Source: Dendrophyllia cribrosa | Lineage: Eukaryota; Cnidaria; Anthozoa; Scleractinia; Dendrophylliidae | Length of the DNA stretch: 64,000 nucleotides | Assembly: GCA_024195265.1 (NCBI GenBank) | Contig: JAJLRJ010000014.1 | Span: 17,493,959 to 17,557,958 of the forward strand | Direction of reading: 5' to 3' | Shown: one piece after another, positions 26,901 to 37,000 of the stretch | How positions within the stretch are numbered: the first letter of the stretch is position 1 | Layout of the letters: every line of letters begins with the position of its first letter | Notes under the pieces: model-generated | Seen by the model: the letters and a program-made list of their open reading frames with translations, nothing else | Told to the model about the DNA's origin: nothing | The model's database searches: none | Position numbers and translations under genes: made by a program

Positions 26901-29900
26901 ATATGAACTTGTAGTAATTACAAAACTCTTGTACATATCAGTGCCAAATATTATCAATATAAAATCATTTTATTTAACCCATTGACGCCCGCGACTTTTT
27001 TCGTTTTTGAGTGATTTTCTGTATATAAACGATCCATAGGATTTCGTGACTCCATATTGAAAGTGACTCCACCATTGAAATGGTGACTCCACCATTGAAA
27101 GTGCTGCTGTTCTAAAACACTGAAGGCTCGAGTTTACTGGAAACATCATTCTGACATTGTGATTTCACTTGGTTGAGTTGCAATAAAGGGTCCAATATGA
27201 ATTATCTACAATTTTTGGTAAGTTCACAACCATTTTTCATCTTTAGTAGCTACCTGATGAGCATCATTAAGCTTGAAGGTAGTTCAGAGTCCACTTTCTC
27301 AATGAAGCGAGTTAGGTGTTGTACTTCGTTTACGAATTTGGCTCGTTGCTCCTTGAACTGGAAAAATGGCCACCAGGCAACGAAGTAGCTTTGGGACTCG
27401 ACTCTGGATGAATTTAGTATAAATATGAAATGTGTGCAGAAAGAAACGAACGCTGTCAAAATTTTTGGCTATTTCCCAGCATGCAGTGCGGTGCAGTGGT
27501 GATATTGAAAATCGAGGCAAGGTCAGTATGCATTAGAACGAGAGGCTGTAGCTCAGCCCGAGCAACGAATAAGAGCAAAAAAATTCACTGCTAAGCTAGG
27601 ACTAGGACTGAATTTTGCTGTGAATGTTGACTTTTGGGTTTGCGATGATGATTTGAATAAAAAAAACTACAGTGCAGGTCAGAGATAAGCGAACCAAAAT
27701 GTTTGCGCATAACGCGTCGGATAAATGCGTGCACATGCATCTAAGCATTACGGCGCGCACGAAATGCGCGCATTCAGCAAGCTCATTAGTATGTATGAGC
27801 TAGATCATTAATGTCCTATTGTTGGTTATTTTGAATGGCCTGACAGGTAGCTTTGAGATGAACTTAGTAAAAGCTCGCGTTGCTTTTGATTCTTTATCGG
27901 TCCTTTCGCGGATGAAAACTGTTTTGTGAAGGTACCGGCGCCAGTAAATAAATAATACGGGCCTAATTATTTACCGGAAACCGCTATATATTTTCATCGC
28001 ACTCGATTCCTGATAACTGAGATATAAATACACAAGCGCATGCAAGGCGACCAAACGCTTAAATAGACGTTGTTTGCTGAACTCTGTTATATTTTAAAAG
28101 AGATCGTTCATAGTATTTCGGTCTTTATACATAAAGTAAACTTGTCTGTATCAATCGAGCGGACTTTGTTGTCTCGTCAACTCCGGCGAACTTAAGGCCG
28201 ATCGCGCAAGGCAACCAAACTTCGCTTCGATAGACAGTGTTTGCTGAACTCTCCGAATCCGTTAGCTTTTTGTTGTTCATTGTTTTGACATTCGCTAGAA
28301 TTGCTGTTTTAATAGATGTTTGCTAAAATCGCCACGTGCAAATCAAAAGTAAAAATTTGTATACATGACAGCTTGAACTTGCAATGATTGACATGTCATT
28401 AACTTCACCTCGTCGAACAATTCAAACGCTCGAAAAAACAAAATCGCAATCGATCTTAAAATTTCGCTGGTCATAGCGTATCGCTTGCGTAAACGAAAGC
28501 TTCAGTCATATTCGCAATCAATCTCTTTACGGGAAAGACACAGTGTTTTGCCATTTGAATCACTTCTTTGCGCATAATAGAACCTGAGATGTCAGTTTTT
28601 CGTGTTTGTTGTGACGGGACCCCTGATACAAATTGCGCCCGCTACACACAACTTTATGAATTTTCACTAGCAAAGAAATCGCTCAATATAATCGGTGCAT
28701 CATAGAAACTTTTAGAAAATATTTCGCTTTTAAAGACACAGTATTTTGCCATTTGAATCTCTTCTTTGTGCCTTATAGAACCAAAGAAATGACTTTTCTA
28801 TGCCTGCCCGGTGCGGTACATTATATTTACGAATCAAGCAAGAATGAAATATGAATCTTGTGCCTGTCGGCGGCCACTCTGTTCGCGTTACTAGATTAAA
28901 GGGAGCAAGATTACTTAAATCTCGATAACGGCCGCTTGTTCAGACTGGCAGTGGAGCAATTGTGATTTTTCGAACAAAACATATTCGGTTATTGCGAAGC
29001 GAGCGAGATTCATAAAGTTTACACGACGGCGCTTGTTTACATTGCAATTGCTGCGAAGCCTGCGGTATCGTTCGCTAAACTAAAAGGTTTGAGCGATAGC
29101 GTCATTTCCACAGATCTACATTGTAGCTTGAAATCTCGATGACTCTAGCAGTGAAGATTATTTTTAGCGGTTTTAAATCTCGATCAATCGACAAAATATT
29201 TGAAAGATTCAAGACGTGATATTTATATCGGCGGTATTTGTGATTCGAGCAAGATTCAAAATATGATAGCGTTTACTATCAGTTGTTATCTCGTGCTTAC
29301 GCTTGTCGGCGGCTTCTTATTCACTAGATTTCTTTTCTTTTACAAAACAAAGCAAACTTATGGCAATGAATAACAAACAAAATGCGCGCACGACATGCGC
29401 ACATTTAGACGCGTCTGGACAATTGCGTATACGCATTAAACGTGCGCATGGTTTGCATCTGCGTGGTTCGCTTATCTCTGAGCTGCACTGTAAAGGCAAA
29501 AACGTGATTTTTGTTGTTTTTCTATGACGTTAAAAACGGTCATTTTTGTTATTGTCCAAATTCAAACACTGATATTCTGCAAAAATCGCTAACTTTTTTG
29601 TGTTTATTGGGTATCTCAATTTGAAGGACTTTTTAGTCAATGCTCACAACTGATGGTTAAGGCAATGTCCACGCGATTGAGAAAGTTGCAATTTTTTAAA
29701 GCAGTGGAGTATTGTATGGCCGGTTTTGGCCGGCACGGCCATCAATGGGTTAAGTGTCAAAGGTATTAGCATGCAAGTACTAGTTGGGGACACTTTCCAG
29801 ATCTAATAGACCAATATCATGCTAGCATGGCACAAAAATATATTTAGTTTATTGGGATAAAGAGCCCAGCATCAAATTCAGCATATCAATATTAGTAAAA

Positions 29901-32900
29901 CTACAAAGTTTTGTAAAGATTGCTAGCAAACTGATGAAGATATGAAATTTTAAAACTGAGCATTTTAACAAAGAAATGTACATGTGTATGGTGAACGGGC
30001 ATAGATTGTCCGTCCAGCCTTGTTTTTGTGTTTTTCCCATACATTTCTTTGTAAAAATTAGGCCAGAGTACTAAGTTTCAAAAGTTCACATCCTTGCAAT
30101 GTAGAGCAATCTTTACGAAACTTTACAGTTTTACTAATATTGATGTGCTGAATTTGATACTGGACTCTTTTTCCCATTAAATTAAATACATTTTCATGTC
30201 ATGCAAGCGTGATATTGGTCTATTGGAATTTTATTTGGAAGTGCTGGTTTTTGAGGAGAGGGGAAAATCGGAGTACCCGGAGAAAAAACTCTTGAAGCAA
30301 GGAGAGAACCAACAACAATCTCAACCCACATAAGGCGCCGAGGCTGGGAATCGAACCCTGACCACATTGGTGGGAGGCGAGCGCTTTTACCACTGCGCCA
30401 CCCCTGCTCCCATATAGAAGTTTTGATGTGAAGGACAGTCTTTGTGGTTGCTTAGGAAAGGCAGTTGCTTACGAGAGGTGGTCATACAAGGAAGTTTGAC
30501 TATAATTTTAATATGATATGATAATTTATGAGCTAACATCTGTTCTCATTTCTCATAAGTGTATGTGTTGTGGTTGAAATTTTTCTTTGGTTTAAAAATT
30601 TTCAAACCAGTTTAGTTTTTATTTTCCTTTGTCTCAGATTCATTATCATATTCTGAAACAAGGGAAAACAAAAATCAAACTGGTTTGAAAATTTTCAAAC
30701 CAAAGAAAAATTTGAACCACAACATACAGTATGTACAATCATTGTAAAGCACCATGAAACATGTGATATGGGGCTATCACGATAAGTTGTTCCCTTTTTT
30801 TAAATTTATGACAATAATTAATTAGTACCTGTACAAGTCGATAAGCCCTTAATGATAAATTAGAAGCAGTGGGGGAGATAAGGGTTAAAAGAACCATCCC
30901 ATTGATGCACTTAAAAAGACTAACCCCATGAGTAAGTTAAATCTGTTGTTGCTGGCAGTACAAACATTTTTACTATCACTAACCTCATACTTGTTTCCAA
31001 GTGCTTCCAACCTGCAGTATCATGGAAAATCTGAGCTGCATCAGCTTTCTTGTGCTGTAAAAAATAAATCATGTAATTGTCACTTACCACAGTTCAGCAG
31101 AAGTTAACTAATATCCTTTTTAGATACATATACATTATCTAGTTTCAAAGACATGTCTGGATACTTCAGTGTCATCAGTTTGACTTTTGTAACACAAATT
31201 GCACAAAAATGACTGTGGAGGGAAACTGTTTGGTATTACAACACAATATGTGGATATGTATGTGAAACTGTTACATAATACACTAGGCTAGGGATACAAC
31301 AGTATGAAAAAAAGAAAAAAATATTATGAGCAAACAAAAATAAGTTTTTTAATCTTCTTTTTTAATACTTAGAGTATCTGTGACTGTATACTTAAAGTAC
31401 ATGTACCAGTACACAGATCATTATAGAATGTTTGATAAAAGAATCTGTTTATTGAATTGGGAACCTGTCCTGCAATATTAGCAGTTAGAAATTATGGAAA
31501 ATTTGTGTGATTTGTTTGGCAATACCGTGATAGAGTTCTGAAAGTAAAAGCCCCCGTTACTTTCAGAATTAGCAGGCCTAAGGGGCTGCAACTTTCGGGT
31601 AGCCACTACTATCGGGTAGCCGTTACTTTCGGGTAGCCGTTACTTTCGGGTAGCTTAATATGTGAGTAATTGAAGTAAAAGTTGATGGTAAACAGAACCG
31701 TGGAATGAGCATAATGTCACTTTAACTCTCTTTTCCATTGATTCTTCAGCATTCTTTGGCATTCTTGTACAGTTAGCTAAGCTATTCCATCTGCATGGAG
31801 ACATCGCACTATGGTATTTTCGATTGGACCGTTACTTTCGGGTAGCCCATTACTTTTGGGTGGGCCATATATTACTTTCAGGAAGAACTAGAATGGTCCG
31901 AAAATTAACGTAGCTTTCGGGTAGCCATTACTTTCAGGGGGTCACTACTTTCGGAACTCTATGGTATACATTGTACCAATTGGCAAGATTAAGTACAGGG
32001 TTGAATGCCTTATGAAATAATTCCTAACAACTACTTTGCACTTCAAATTCATACAGTATCCTGTGTCACATCTTTTTCTCCACCAGTTAACTTATGCATC
32101 AATCCTTCATCCAACTCTTCTGGGTCAGGTATCTTTCTCTCCAGATTATCACTGACACTCTTCAAAATTTCTTCCTGACATGCGACATAAACATCTGGTC
32201 CTTTTTTGGTGCAGAGGGCACCAAGTACTTCACCTGTAAATTAAAATAATCATTTAGACAACCTGTTTATACCTTTTTGGTAAAACACTGTGGGTTTTTC
32301 AGACTCCTAACTTGTCTCCAACCGCCTGTGATCAGGGGCCTTGTCCTTGTACCATTTGTAATGTTATCATTTTTAATGAAAAAAAGATACTTTTGATGAA
32401 CGACTTATGCAAAAATTTAAGGTGGCTCTGAACCACTTTCTCATATTTTTTTAAAGTTGTATCTTAAGATGCTTATTACAGTTCCGTAATAAAAAATGGG
32501 GGTTATCCAGTCATCTTTTAGTTATAAGCACTAAAAGCTAAAATTAAGGGTGTCTTTACGGGTTATATTGTTACTATGGTAACCCAGTGTTATGTCATGA
32601 TGATAACCATAGCATGTTCAACAATAACTGGGCATTTGATTGATACCATCGTTGCAGCATTAACTGATCATAAGTGGTAGTATTGATCCATCAAAGTGTA
32701 AGATTTTTAGCTGAACATCGATCATTGATATCGACATCGATCATTGACTTGAATAGAGCTGAAAAAAAGTACATGCAGTTCTGTAAATCAAAAGCTCTGT
32801 TTTACCTGAGGCAATCCTGACTCGAGCTTCATCATCATGCATTAAACGCAGCGCCTGTTTTCTAAGGGTCTCACTAAAGTCATCAGATCCAAGGCTGTTT

Positions 32901-33133
32901 AATGTAAGAACTTTGGATCCGATCAAACCTCCATGTTTTGCCTCCCAACCTCGATCGGATGATCCTACCAGCGCAGTTAAGGAGTTTTGCAGCTCTTCTA
33001 CTTTTTGAACATCAGAAATAAACCTCGACGTGTCTTTTAACTTTTCCTCTAAGTCTTGGAGTCCCCTGTCTCTCTCTAACTTGACGTGACTGCAAAGAAG
33101 AGACAAAATGTCATCCATCGTTTTGTCCGCCAT
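8429..33133 (-). CDS. Conserved HEAT/ARM-repeat-like protein, 18 exons, 698 aa, function unknown
   Basis: I assembled this gene by hand from GT..AG sites with matching phase. Exons (plus coordinates, in transcript order): 32806-33133, 32055-32233, 30984-31054, 26592-26755, 25668-25786, 25329-25438, 24588-24690, 22467-22553, 21557-21647, 20719-20770, 20284-20393, 19771-19852, 19496-19583, 18722-18822, 17922-18063, 17462-17545, 16528-16637, 8429-8504. The sum is 2097 nt, in frame, start MADKTMDDILSLLC, TAA stop at 8429-8431. Helical-repeat signatures recur: NHTNRFVRETGYQLCGSL, DNHAVREAACSCIAELG, CCFKDDSWPVRDAACVACG and IPSVRQGAAMSLGNVVKAYG, the R/D-containing helices typical of HEAT/ARM folds. 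A Gly/Cys-rich stretch (MYSCGSLAP...RGGGCADH, exon 14) interrupts the repeats. There is no signal peptide or membrane segment, so it is probably a soluble scaffold. I do not recognise a named family. The last exon is the least certain (8-kb intron), but its acceptor and phase fit and it ends in a basic tail. Confidence 0.85.
9263..9391. mobile_element. Short element bounded by a 14-bp inverted repeat
   Basis: TTGCGTGTACCGGA at 9263 faces TCCGGTACACGCAA at 9378-9391. The interior is A-rich with no gene. It lies in the last intron of the HEAT-repeat gene. Confidence 0.5.
9955..10026. repeat. Perfect 33-bp-arm palindrome
   Basis: Arms 9955-9987 and 9994-10026 are perfectly complementary around a 6-nt loop (gaaaaa). 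The arm starts accctgcgagcagagcctct. Confidence 0.95.
11094..11274. mobile_element. Foldback element, 181 bp
   Basis: The two halves are imperfect inverted copies, clearest in cttagtccgtcgagcgaga against tctcgctcgacggactaag. Opposed open frames here are shadows of the palindrome. Confidence 0.75.
12166..12384. mobile_element. MITE-like element, 219 bp
   Basis: Ends GGGCCGGTTATTTAAAC and GTTTAGATAACAGGCCC are imperfect inverted repeats, and ggaccgcggttta near the left mirrors tagaccgcggtttt near the right. Confidence 0.65.
12925..13200 (+). mobile_element. 3' end of a LINE (non-LTR retrotransposon)
   Basis: Positions 12930-13030 translate as WNELPTEIRHAKSILTFKK, LLKTFLFKKAFYFN and a stop, the usual C-terminal end of animal LINE ORF2 (WN-LP..R...FKK.LK..L). 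About 170 bp of AT-rich 3' UTR follow. It is 5'-truncated and lies antisense in the last intron of the HEAT-repeat gene. Confidence 0.7.
13478..13626. mobile_element. Foldback element around tcacaagatcaaacac
   Basis: The sequence acacagtatttcatcacaag at the left is mirrored by cttgtgatgaaacactgtgt at the right, with a short GC-rich centre. Non-coding. Confidence 0.7.
14632..15020. mobile_element. MITE-like element with ttaaagggacaNTGTCAC ends
   Basis: Left end TAAAGGGGCATTGTCAC and right end GTGACAGTGTCCCTTTAA are inverted repeats. A further end of the same type (aaagggacaatgtcac) begins at 63914 close to the right edge of the window. Confidence 0.75.
15185..15615. mobile_element. Inverted-repeat element with ggggtactccc ends
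   Basis: The left end tggggtactccc...gtatgtgccgctg is mirrored by cagcggcacacccc...gcggagtaccccccc at the right. The interior repeats tctagaatagggta-like phrases. A G-rich run (15157-15196) precedes it. Confidence 0.7.
16099..16482. mobile_element. TTAA-family MITE with internal triplication
   Basis: Same family as the element at 25051-25254 (cccagagtcaattatggaga at the left, gcactcttggg at the right). An internal unit of about 90 bp is repeated three times, at about 16147, 16241 and 16330, with few differences. Its reading frames are not genes. Confidence 0.75.
18081..18265. repeat. 47-bp minisatellite, nearly four units
   Basis: Units start at 18081, 18128, 18175 and 18222 and differ by a few bases (caactatgaatcacaaacaa and so on). 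The array begins about 18 bp from the acceptor of exon 18063-17922 of the HEAT-repeat gene. Confidence 0.9.
18880..19320. mobile_element. SINE interrupted by an inverted-repeat MITE (19045-19285)
   Basis: The left part (tttatacatctgggtggagagagaaac-type core, then ccagggcttgaaccacagaa) matches the SINE at 20880-21165. The right part (ccaacagcttaccactacacc) is its tRNA-like end. Between them sits a 241-bp element with ends GGGCCCGGTTGTTCAAAGC and its near complement ttgaacaaccaggccc. A poly-C tract is at 18903-18927. Confidence 0.75.
20880..21165 (-). mobile_element. tRNA-derived SINE with conserved core
   Basis: The core acctgtttatacatctggtgg...gagacaatgtggagcaaag...ggaaacaacacgac is shared with the 18.9-kb copy and resembles a core domain reported as widespread in animal SINEs (from memory). 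The end reads, on the minus strand, as a tRNA-like head (ggtggtctagtggttacc). A long poly-C tract (20960-20992) lies inside. The proline-rich open frames come from this tract. Confidence 0.65.
21940..22516 (-). repeat. Tandem partial copies of exon 8 of the HEAT-repeat gene
   Basis: The 3' half of exon 22467-22553 and its donor recur upstream in plus coordinates at about 22397-22453, 22151-22203, 22090-22140, 22011-22062 and 21943-21982, with decreasing similarity. The copy at 22151-22203 still reads PVREAACACIVELGTK on the minus strand and keeps a GT donor. The copy at 22397-22453 has a stop. Confidence 0.75.
22205..22363. mobile_element. 159-bp palindromic MITE, copy 1
   Basis: TGTTGTGGTTCAA...TTGAACCACAACA, palindromic almost to the centre. 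Flanked by the direct repeat TAAA on both sides (22201-22204, 22364-22367), the likely target-site duplication. It inserted into the exon-8 duplication array. Confidence 0.92.
23050..23243. mobile_element. Foldback element, about 190 bp
   Basis: Left arm ccaattctctattttcgaat and right arm attcgaaaatagagaattg, continuing through acactttgtttgccccccc against ggggggcaaacaaagtgt. Centre about 38 bp. Confidence 0.88.
23427..23570. repeat. Poly-C/CCT low-complexity tract
   Basis: Cytosine runs with CCT and CCA interruptions; open frames on both strands here are low-complexity artefacts. Similar tracts are at 26541-26580 and 34375-34420. Confidence 0.85.
23847..24479. mobile_element. TTAA-flanked MITE, 633 bp (GGACNTTCGCGC ends)
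   Basis: TTAA then GGACATTCGCGC at the left and GCGCGAACGTCC then TTAA at the right. The TTAA duplication is the signature of piggyBac-type transposition. The interior has no transposase. It lies in intron 7 of the HEAT-repeat gene. Confidence 0.8.
25051..25254. mobile_element. TTAA-flanked MITE, 204 bp
   Basis: TTAACCCTTTCACTCCCAGAG at the left (TTAA plus CCC, as in piggyBac ends) and CACTCTTGGGTTAA at the right. Related copies: 16099-16482, about 51280-51415, 56279-56310 plus 56631-56705, and 56826-56960. Confidence 0.78.
26974..29753. mobile_element. TTAA-flanked element, 2.78 kb, enclosing a second element
   Basis: Left end TTAACCCATTGACGCC and right end GGCCATCAATGGGTTAA are inverted repeats with the TTAA duplication and CCC start of piggyBac-type elements. 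No transposase is readable. Most of the interior is the separate TA-flanked element 27670-29490. It sits in intron 3 of the HEAT-repeat gene. Confidence 0.72.
27670..29490. mobile_element. TA-flanked element, 1.82 kb, with 26-27 bp inverted ends
   Basis: Left CAGTGCAGGTCAGAGATAAG and right CTTATCTCTGAGCTGCACTG are inverted repeats with two mismatched or shifted bases, each flanked by TA. Both termini continue into CpG-rich, GCGCAT-containing subterminal DNA. No intact transposase is seen. A TA duplication would fit a Tc1/mariner-type mechanism. Confidence 0.72.
29805..30230. mobile_element. Inverted-repeat element, about 425 bp
   Basis: Ends taatagaccaatatcatgct and agcgtgatattggtctatt. Complementarity extends more than 100 bp inward (cagcatatcaatattagtaaa against tttactaatattgatgtgctg). 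Confidence 0.82.
30240..30415 (-). mobile_element. tRNA-derived SINE
   Basis: On the minus strand the head reads GGTGGCGCAGTGGTAAAAGC (A box) and later GGGTTCGATTCCC (B box), about 45 bp apart, a good internal RNA polymerase III promoter. No cloverleaf acceptor stem was confirmed, so I call it a SINE and not a tRNA gene. Confidence 0.8.
30566..30724. mobile_element. 159-bp palindromic MITE, copy 2
   Basis: Same TGTTGTGG...CCACAACA palindrome and same length as copies 1 and 3. Flanks TATG and TACA suggest a degraded 4-bp duplication. Confidence 0.9.
31531..31965. mobile_element. Inverted-repeat element with CTTTCGGGTAGC subrepeats
   Basis: Ends atagagttctgaaagtaa and tactttcggaactctat. The interior repeats gttactttcgggtagcc at least five times, partly in tandem (31595-31660) and again near the right end. 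Confidence 0.82.
32419..32715. mobile_element. Third copy of the aaggtggctc MITE
   Basis: It aligns by eye with 6759-7088 (ggtggctctgaacc, agctaaaattaagggtgt, actgataa..agtggt) but is more diverged, and its right end fades near 32715. Confidence 0.75.
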
Positions 33134-34019
33134 CTTGGATATATGAAGTGTATTATGGGAAGCATCTTGGACAAGATTTCATTTGTCCGGACGGGGGTAT
33201 GGGTGGGGTGAAGGGGCGGTGGCAGGTAGGGTGTAAATCCATCTAAGTCAGCTAAAGTAAAAGTTTGCCTTTCTCGACTTAGGTAGATCTAACTTTTCCA
33301 TTCATAATCATTCTTAGGGTTTTGAGCTGAGTATGCATATTAACAAAATCTAGACGTTCAGACAGGACTAGACCACAGTTTTTATCCATTCATTTGAGTT
33401 CCTACGCAACAAAAGAATAGGTAAATTCGAAACCTGAACGAGAGCATTGAAAAAAATTATCAATCTGCTTTTTACAAAATAAAATTCGTATTAAGAGCCC
33501 GGGTATTGAAAAATAGGTTTTAAATTCCCCACTCTACCCTAGAAGAGGTAAGAATGTCACGGTGGCACCCCGCGTTCTTTTTTCCCGCTCTTTTCTTCTG
33601 TTGTAGCTGATGACGTTGCTCGAGAAGAGAATTTTTCTGCAGTTTTAGCTTTTGCTTCGTTTGTTAGCCACTTTTGAAGGCGTTTTTGCACAAAAATAAG
33701 AGCTTTCCTTTCTAAAAAACTTTACACAGACGAACGAAAACAAGTTGCAATATCGCCGGGCTTAGGATACTGGTCTTTGAAGTTGGAGAAAGAGATTGCA
33801 AGCATTTTTTTCCAAAAGAGAGGTAAGCTTAACTAGCTAAGTCTTATAGCTTGAGTAAGCTCAATTTTAGCTCAAAGTATCTAGACTTGTTCACGAAAAA
33901 CACTAAATATACAGCTAAGTTTACACCTTTTTAAGAGACAACGTTAAATAACCGAATACATGTGTAATTGCAAAATTAGGAACCTTCCATAACTACGCTC
34001 TATTTTGTTCACTTTGTAG
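33134..34019. promoter_or_regulatory. Shared head-to-head promoter region of the HEAT-repeat and PRDM9-like genes
   Basis: The two start codons face away from each other across 886 bp. The right part holds a likely non-coding first exon of the plus-strand gene that ends at a good donor (AG|GTAAGC, exon end 33822); its intron ends with the acceptor just before the ATG at 34020. A GC-box-like run (ggggcggtgg, about 33215-33224) lies near the minus-strand gene. A bidirectional promoter is an inference from geometry; transcription starts cannot be read from the sequence. Confidence 0.5.
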
Positions 34020-37000
34020 ATGGACAACTCTTTGTCCGAGTACGAACTTTTGCGACTCAGAAATATCAAGAGGAACCACGAATTTTTGAAAAGTCTCGGT
34101 AAGTAATTATTCATATATTTTGCAGGATTAAGTTTCCATTTTCTCAAACTAGTGGGTTTTATTTCTTTTATACTGTTGACGGCTAAAAGCTTTTATAAGG
34201 GACCGGTCCCTTGCTGTGACAGTGTACCTGAGAATTGCATTGAAAATACTAAGAAACTAGAAATGTTAACAACTTATTATCCGACAATATCTTATTAAAA
34301 CCCTAGTTTGCTTAAAAAAAAAACTATGCCCATGATTTTAAAGACTGGGCTATTTCATTCATTAGACGCTCCAACTCCCACAACCCCCCCCCCCAACCCC
34401 CCCTTCCCCTCCCCCGACCCGGTTGAGGAACACTTGATGAATTTTTCAGGGGCTAACGCCGGTACAAAATGGTTGAATTCTTTATATAGTGCCTGAAATT
34501 GTAACAAAAAGTAGCTATTGGTGTAAAACGCCTTATCGCAGGTTGCAATTAGCTACTATGAGTGGGAATGCTAAATTTCCTTTCATTCAGTTTGCGAGCC
34601 AAATTTCAGTGGTTTCTTGTGTGTAGCCTGTGTACAGGCGCTCTCCTCTCCCCTCACCCCCTTCTTCTCCGATTTTTTTTGAGGGAGGGGGCAGCTGTAC
34701 ATGGGTTACTTGTGTGTAACCTTGTTCTTATTAGGCTCATAGGACATACTTTACTAAAACTTTCCTACATCAGTTGATTTATATACATGTTCAATTACAA
34801 ATGGTACAAAAATTAACCATGCCCCTCTTGGTCAGTTAAAGTCGGAGGAAGAGGCACATGGTCAAAATCTATAATCATAAAAATGAGCATTTCATAAAGG
34901 CCCATTTGATATCGGACACCTGCACACGCACAGTATTAAAGATTTGACTGATTTGCTTTTCAGGTCTTCCTGTACCCGCTGTTCCTGCTGGACTTCCAAC
35001 TCGTACTCGCAAAACACCTGCAAAAAAGCGAAAGACCCTGACTACTGACAATAACAGTGAAAGTTCAAGCGAGAATAGCGATGACAGCGATGAAGATTGG
35101 GTTCCAGGATCAGAAGAAGTCAGAAGACGAAGTAAAATGATCAAGAGATTCATTCCAGGTAGTTTTGAGATTCTTGAAATCTGGTCAGAAGTAAATTTTG
35201 AACAAACGGTAGCTGATCAATTGGTCAGATGATCACTTTGTTGCATCACTTTTATGGTACAACTCCCTGAGAAGAATAGAAAACAAACCAGTTTTCTATA
35301 AAGATTGGTTTACTAAGGGAGTAACAAAAGTCAAGCATTTAATGAATGACTCTGGCAATCTTCTTTCACTCCCTGTCTTCCAAAATATATAGAAAGCCAT
35401 TTTTATCGCCTGTAAGTTAATAATTTTTTAACAGGCCACGGTTGATCAAAGCACGATTAAGCTAACCCAGGTAGCGTCAATTTTCAATAGAGACTTTTCC
35501 AAAGTTTTTCTTCCCCTAAGTTTCGACTTAAAAAGCATTTTAAACAAGAGAAATGAAATCCTCGGTTATTCCTACAAGCATCTCGGAATACCCTATCTTT
35601 AAAGCAATAGTTGGGAGTGATTATGTCTTTCAGGCTTAATTCAAAGGAGGTTTCAGCTTTTTTTTAATCTCTTTCAGAGTTTCGACCCAGACCTCAGATT
35701 GTGCCTGTCGTTCAAAGACGAAAGGAGCTCAATAAAGTGATTATATAATTATATATATTAAAGTTTCTATGAAATGAAATTTTCGACTCGTTTTTTATAC
35801 TAAAAATTTGAAGTCCATGTTCCACTGATTCATAATTTTTCAATTTATAATTAAGTTATGGTCAAGCGTGCAATCTATTTTTTCTTACCTCAAAGTTGGC
35901 CTATTCGAGCCAAAAATACTGGGACAACCAGCGCGCGGCCAAAATATGCAAATTAGGACTTGTGACGTCAACAGTTGTACAGACCTTTGTAATCAACGTG
36001 GTAGTCAAAATTTACCGTCGGAGGACATTTCCTACAGAGCAAAACTGCTAAAAATATAGCTAAAAAAGTGGTTTGTTTACGAGAAATACTGAAGCGTCTG
36101 AAAGCGACACCGCATTTTTGCACAACTCATGACGTCACCATGTTATTTGCTTCTGCTTCTGGTTTTCTGCCGTAAGGATCAGTTTGCCGTTTCCTTTGTT
36201 TTACTTCAAGTATTAATACTGATCTAGGTCTGGAAACCCAAATCAGGCCATTCTCAATGGTTTGTTGCAGTGATCGTGCATTCTATGTTTCTTTTTATAC
36301 TAGTTCCAGGCCCCAGGACACGAAAAGTTCATTTTTGACCAACTTTGGACGTCCAAAAAAATACTTTTCGTTGCTTGACTATAACTTAAATTGGAAAATT
36401 ATGAATCAGTGGAACATGGAAAAATGGGTCGAAAGCTTTATAGTAGTAGCTGCAAGCACATATCATTGAGCACTAAAATGGAGAATACTAGTTAGTACAA
36501 AGAGGCTATGACGCAGGACGAAAATCATATTCAGTGGTGGTAATTGAATAATTCTAGTATTTCCTTGTTTTTACTAAACTCTTAGGTAGAGCAAGAAGAC
36601 GATGACTTGAGCGCGTTTGATGAATTGGGTCGACTGGGAGAAGAAATGGAGTTCTTATCAGAGGGAACTACTGCAGTGACTGGAAAGGGAAGGAAAAGGA
36701 CGAAGGGTAGAAATAAACAACACCCTGAAGAGAAGTGCTTCAAATATGCTACTCGAGGAAAAAGACACTCATATTGTGAGGCTGAAGTGCCGGATGATGA
36801 CCATTACATTTGTGAGTTTAACCACATCAAACAATTTCGTTTTTTTCTGTCCTCAATCAGTTTCAATCCTTATCCTCGATAGTTTCAATCCCAATCAATC
36901 TCAATCCTTCGGTGTGGTACAAAAAATCTCTCCATCTGCAATGAGTGCCACTTACTTCAAATTTTGTGTCACGATAAAACCGTCCAGTTTAATTTAGTTA

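Noticed and set aside
30340..30415. Possible tRNA gene (A and B boxes on the minus strand)
   Set aside because: No paired acceptor stem could be confirmed, and it is joined to a longer repeat body, so a SINE is more likely.
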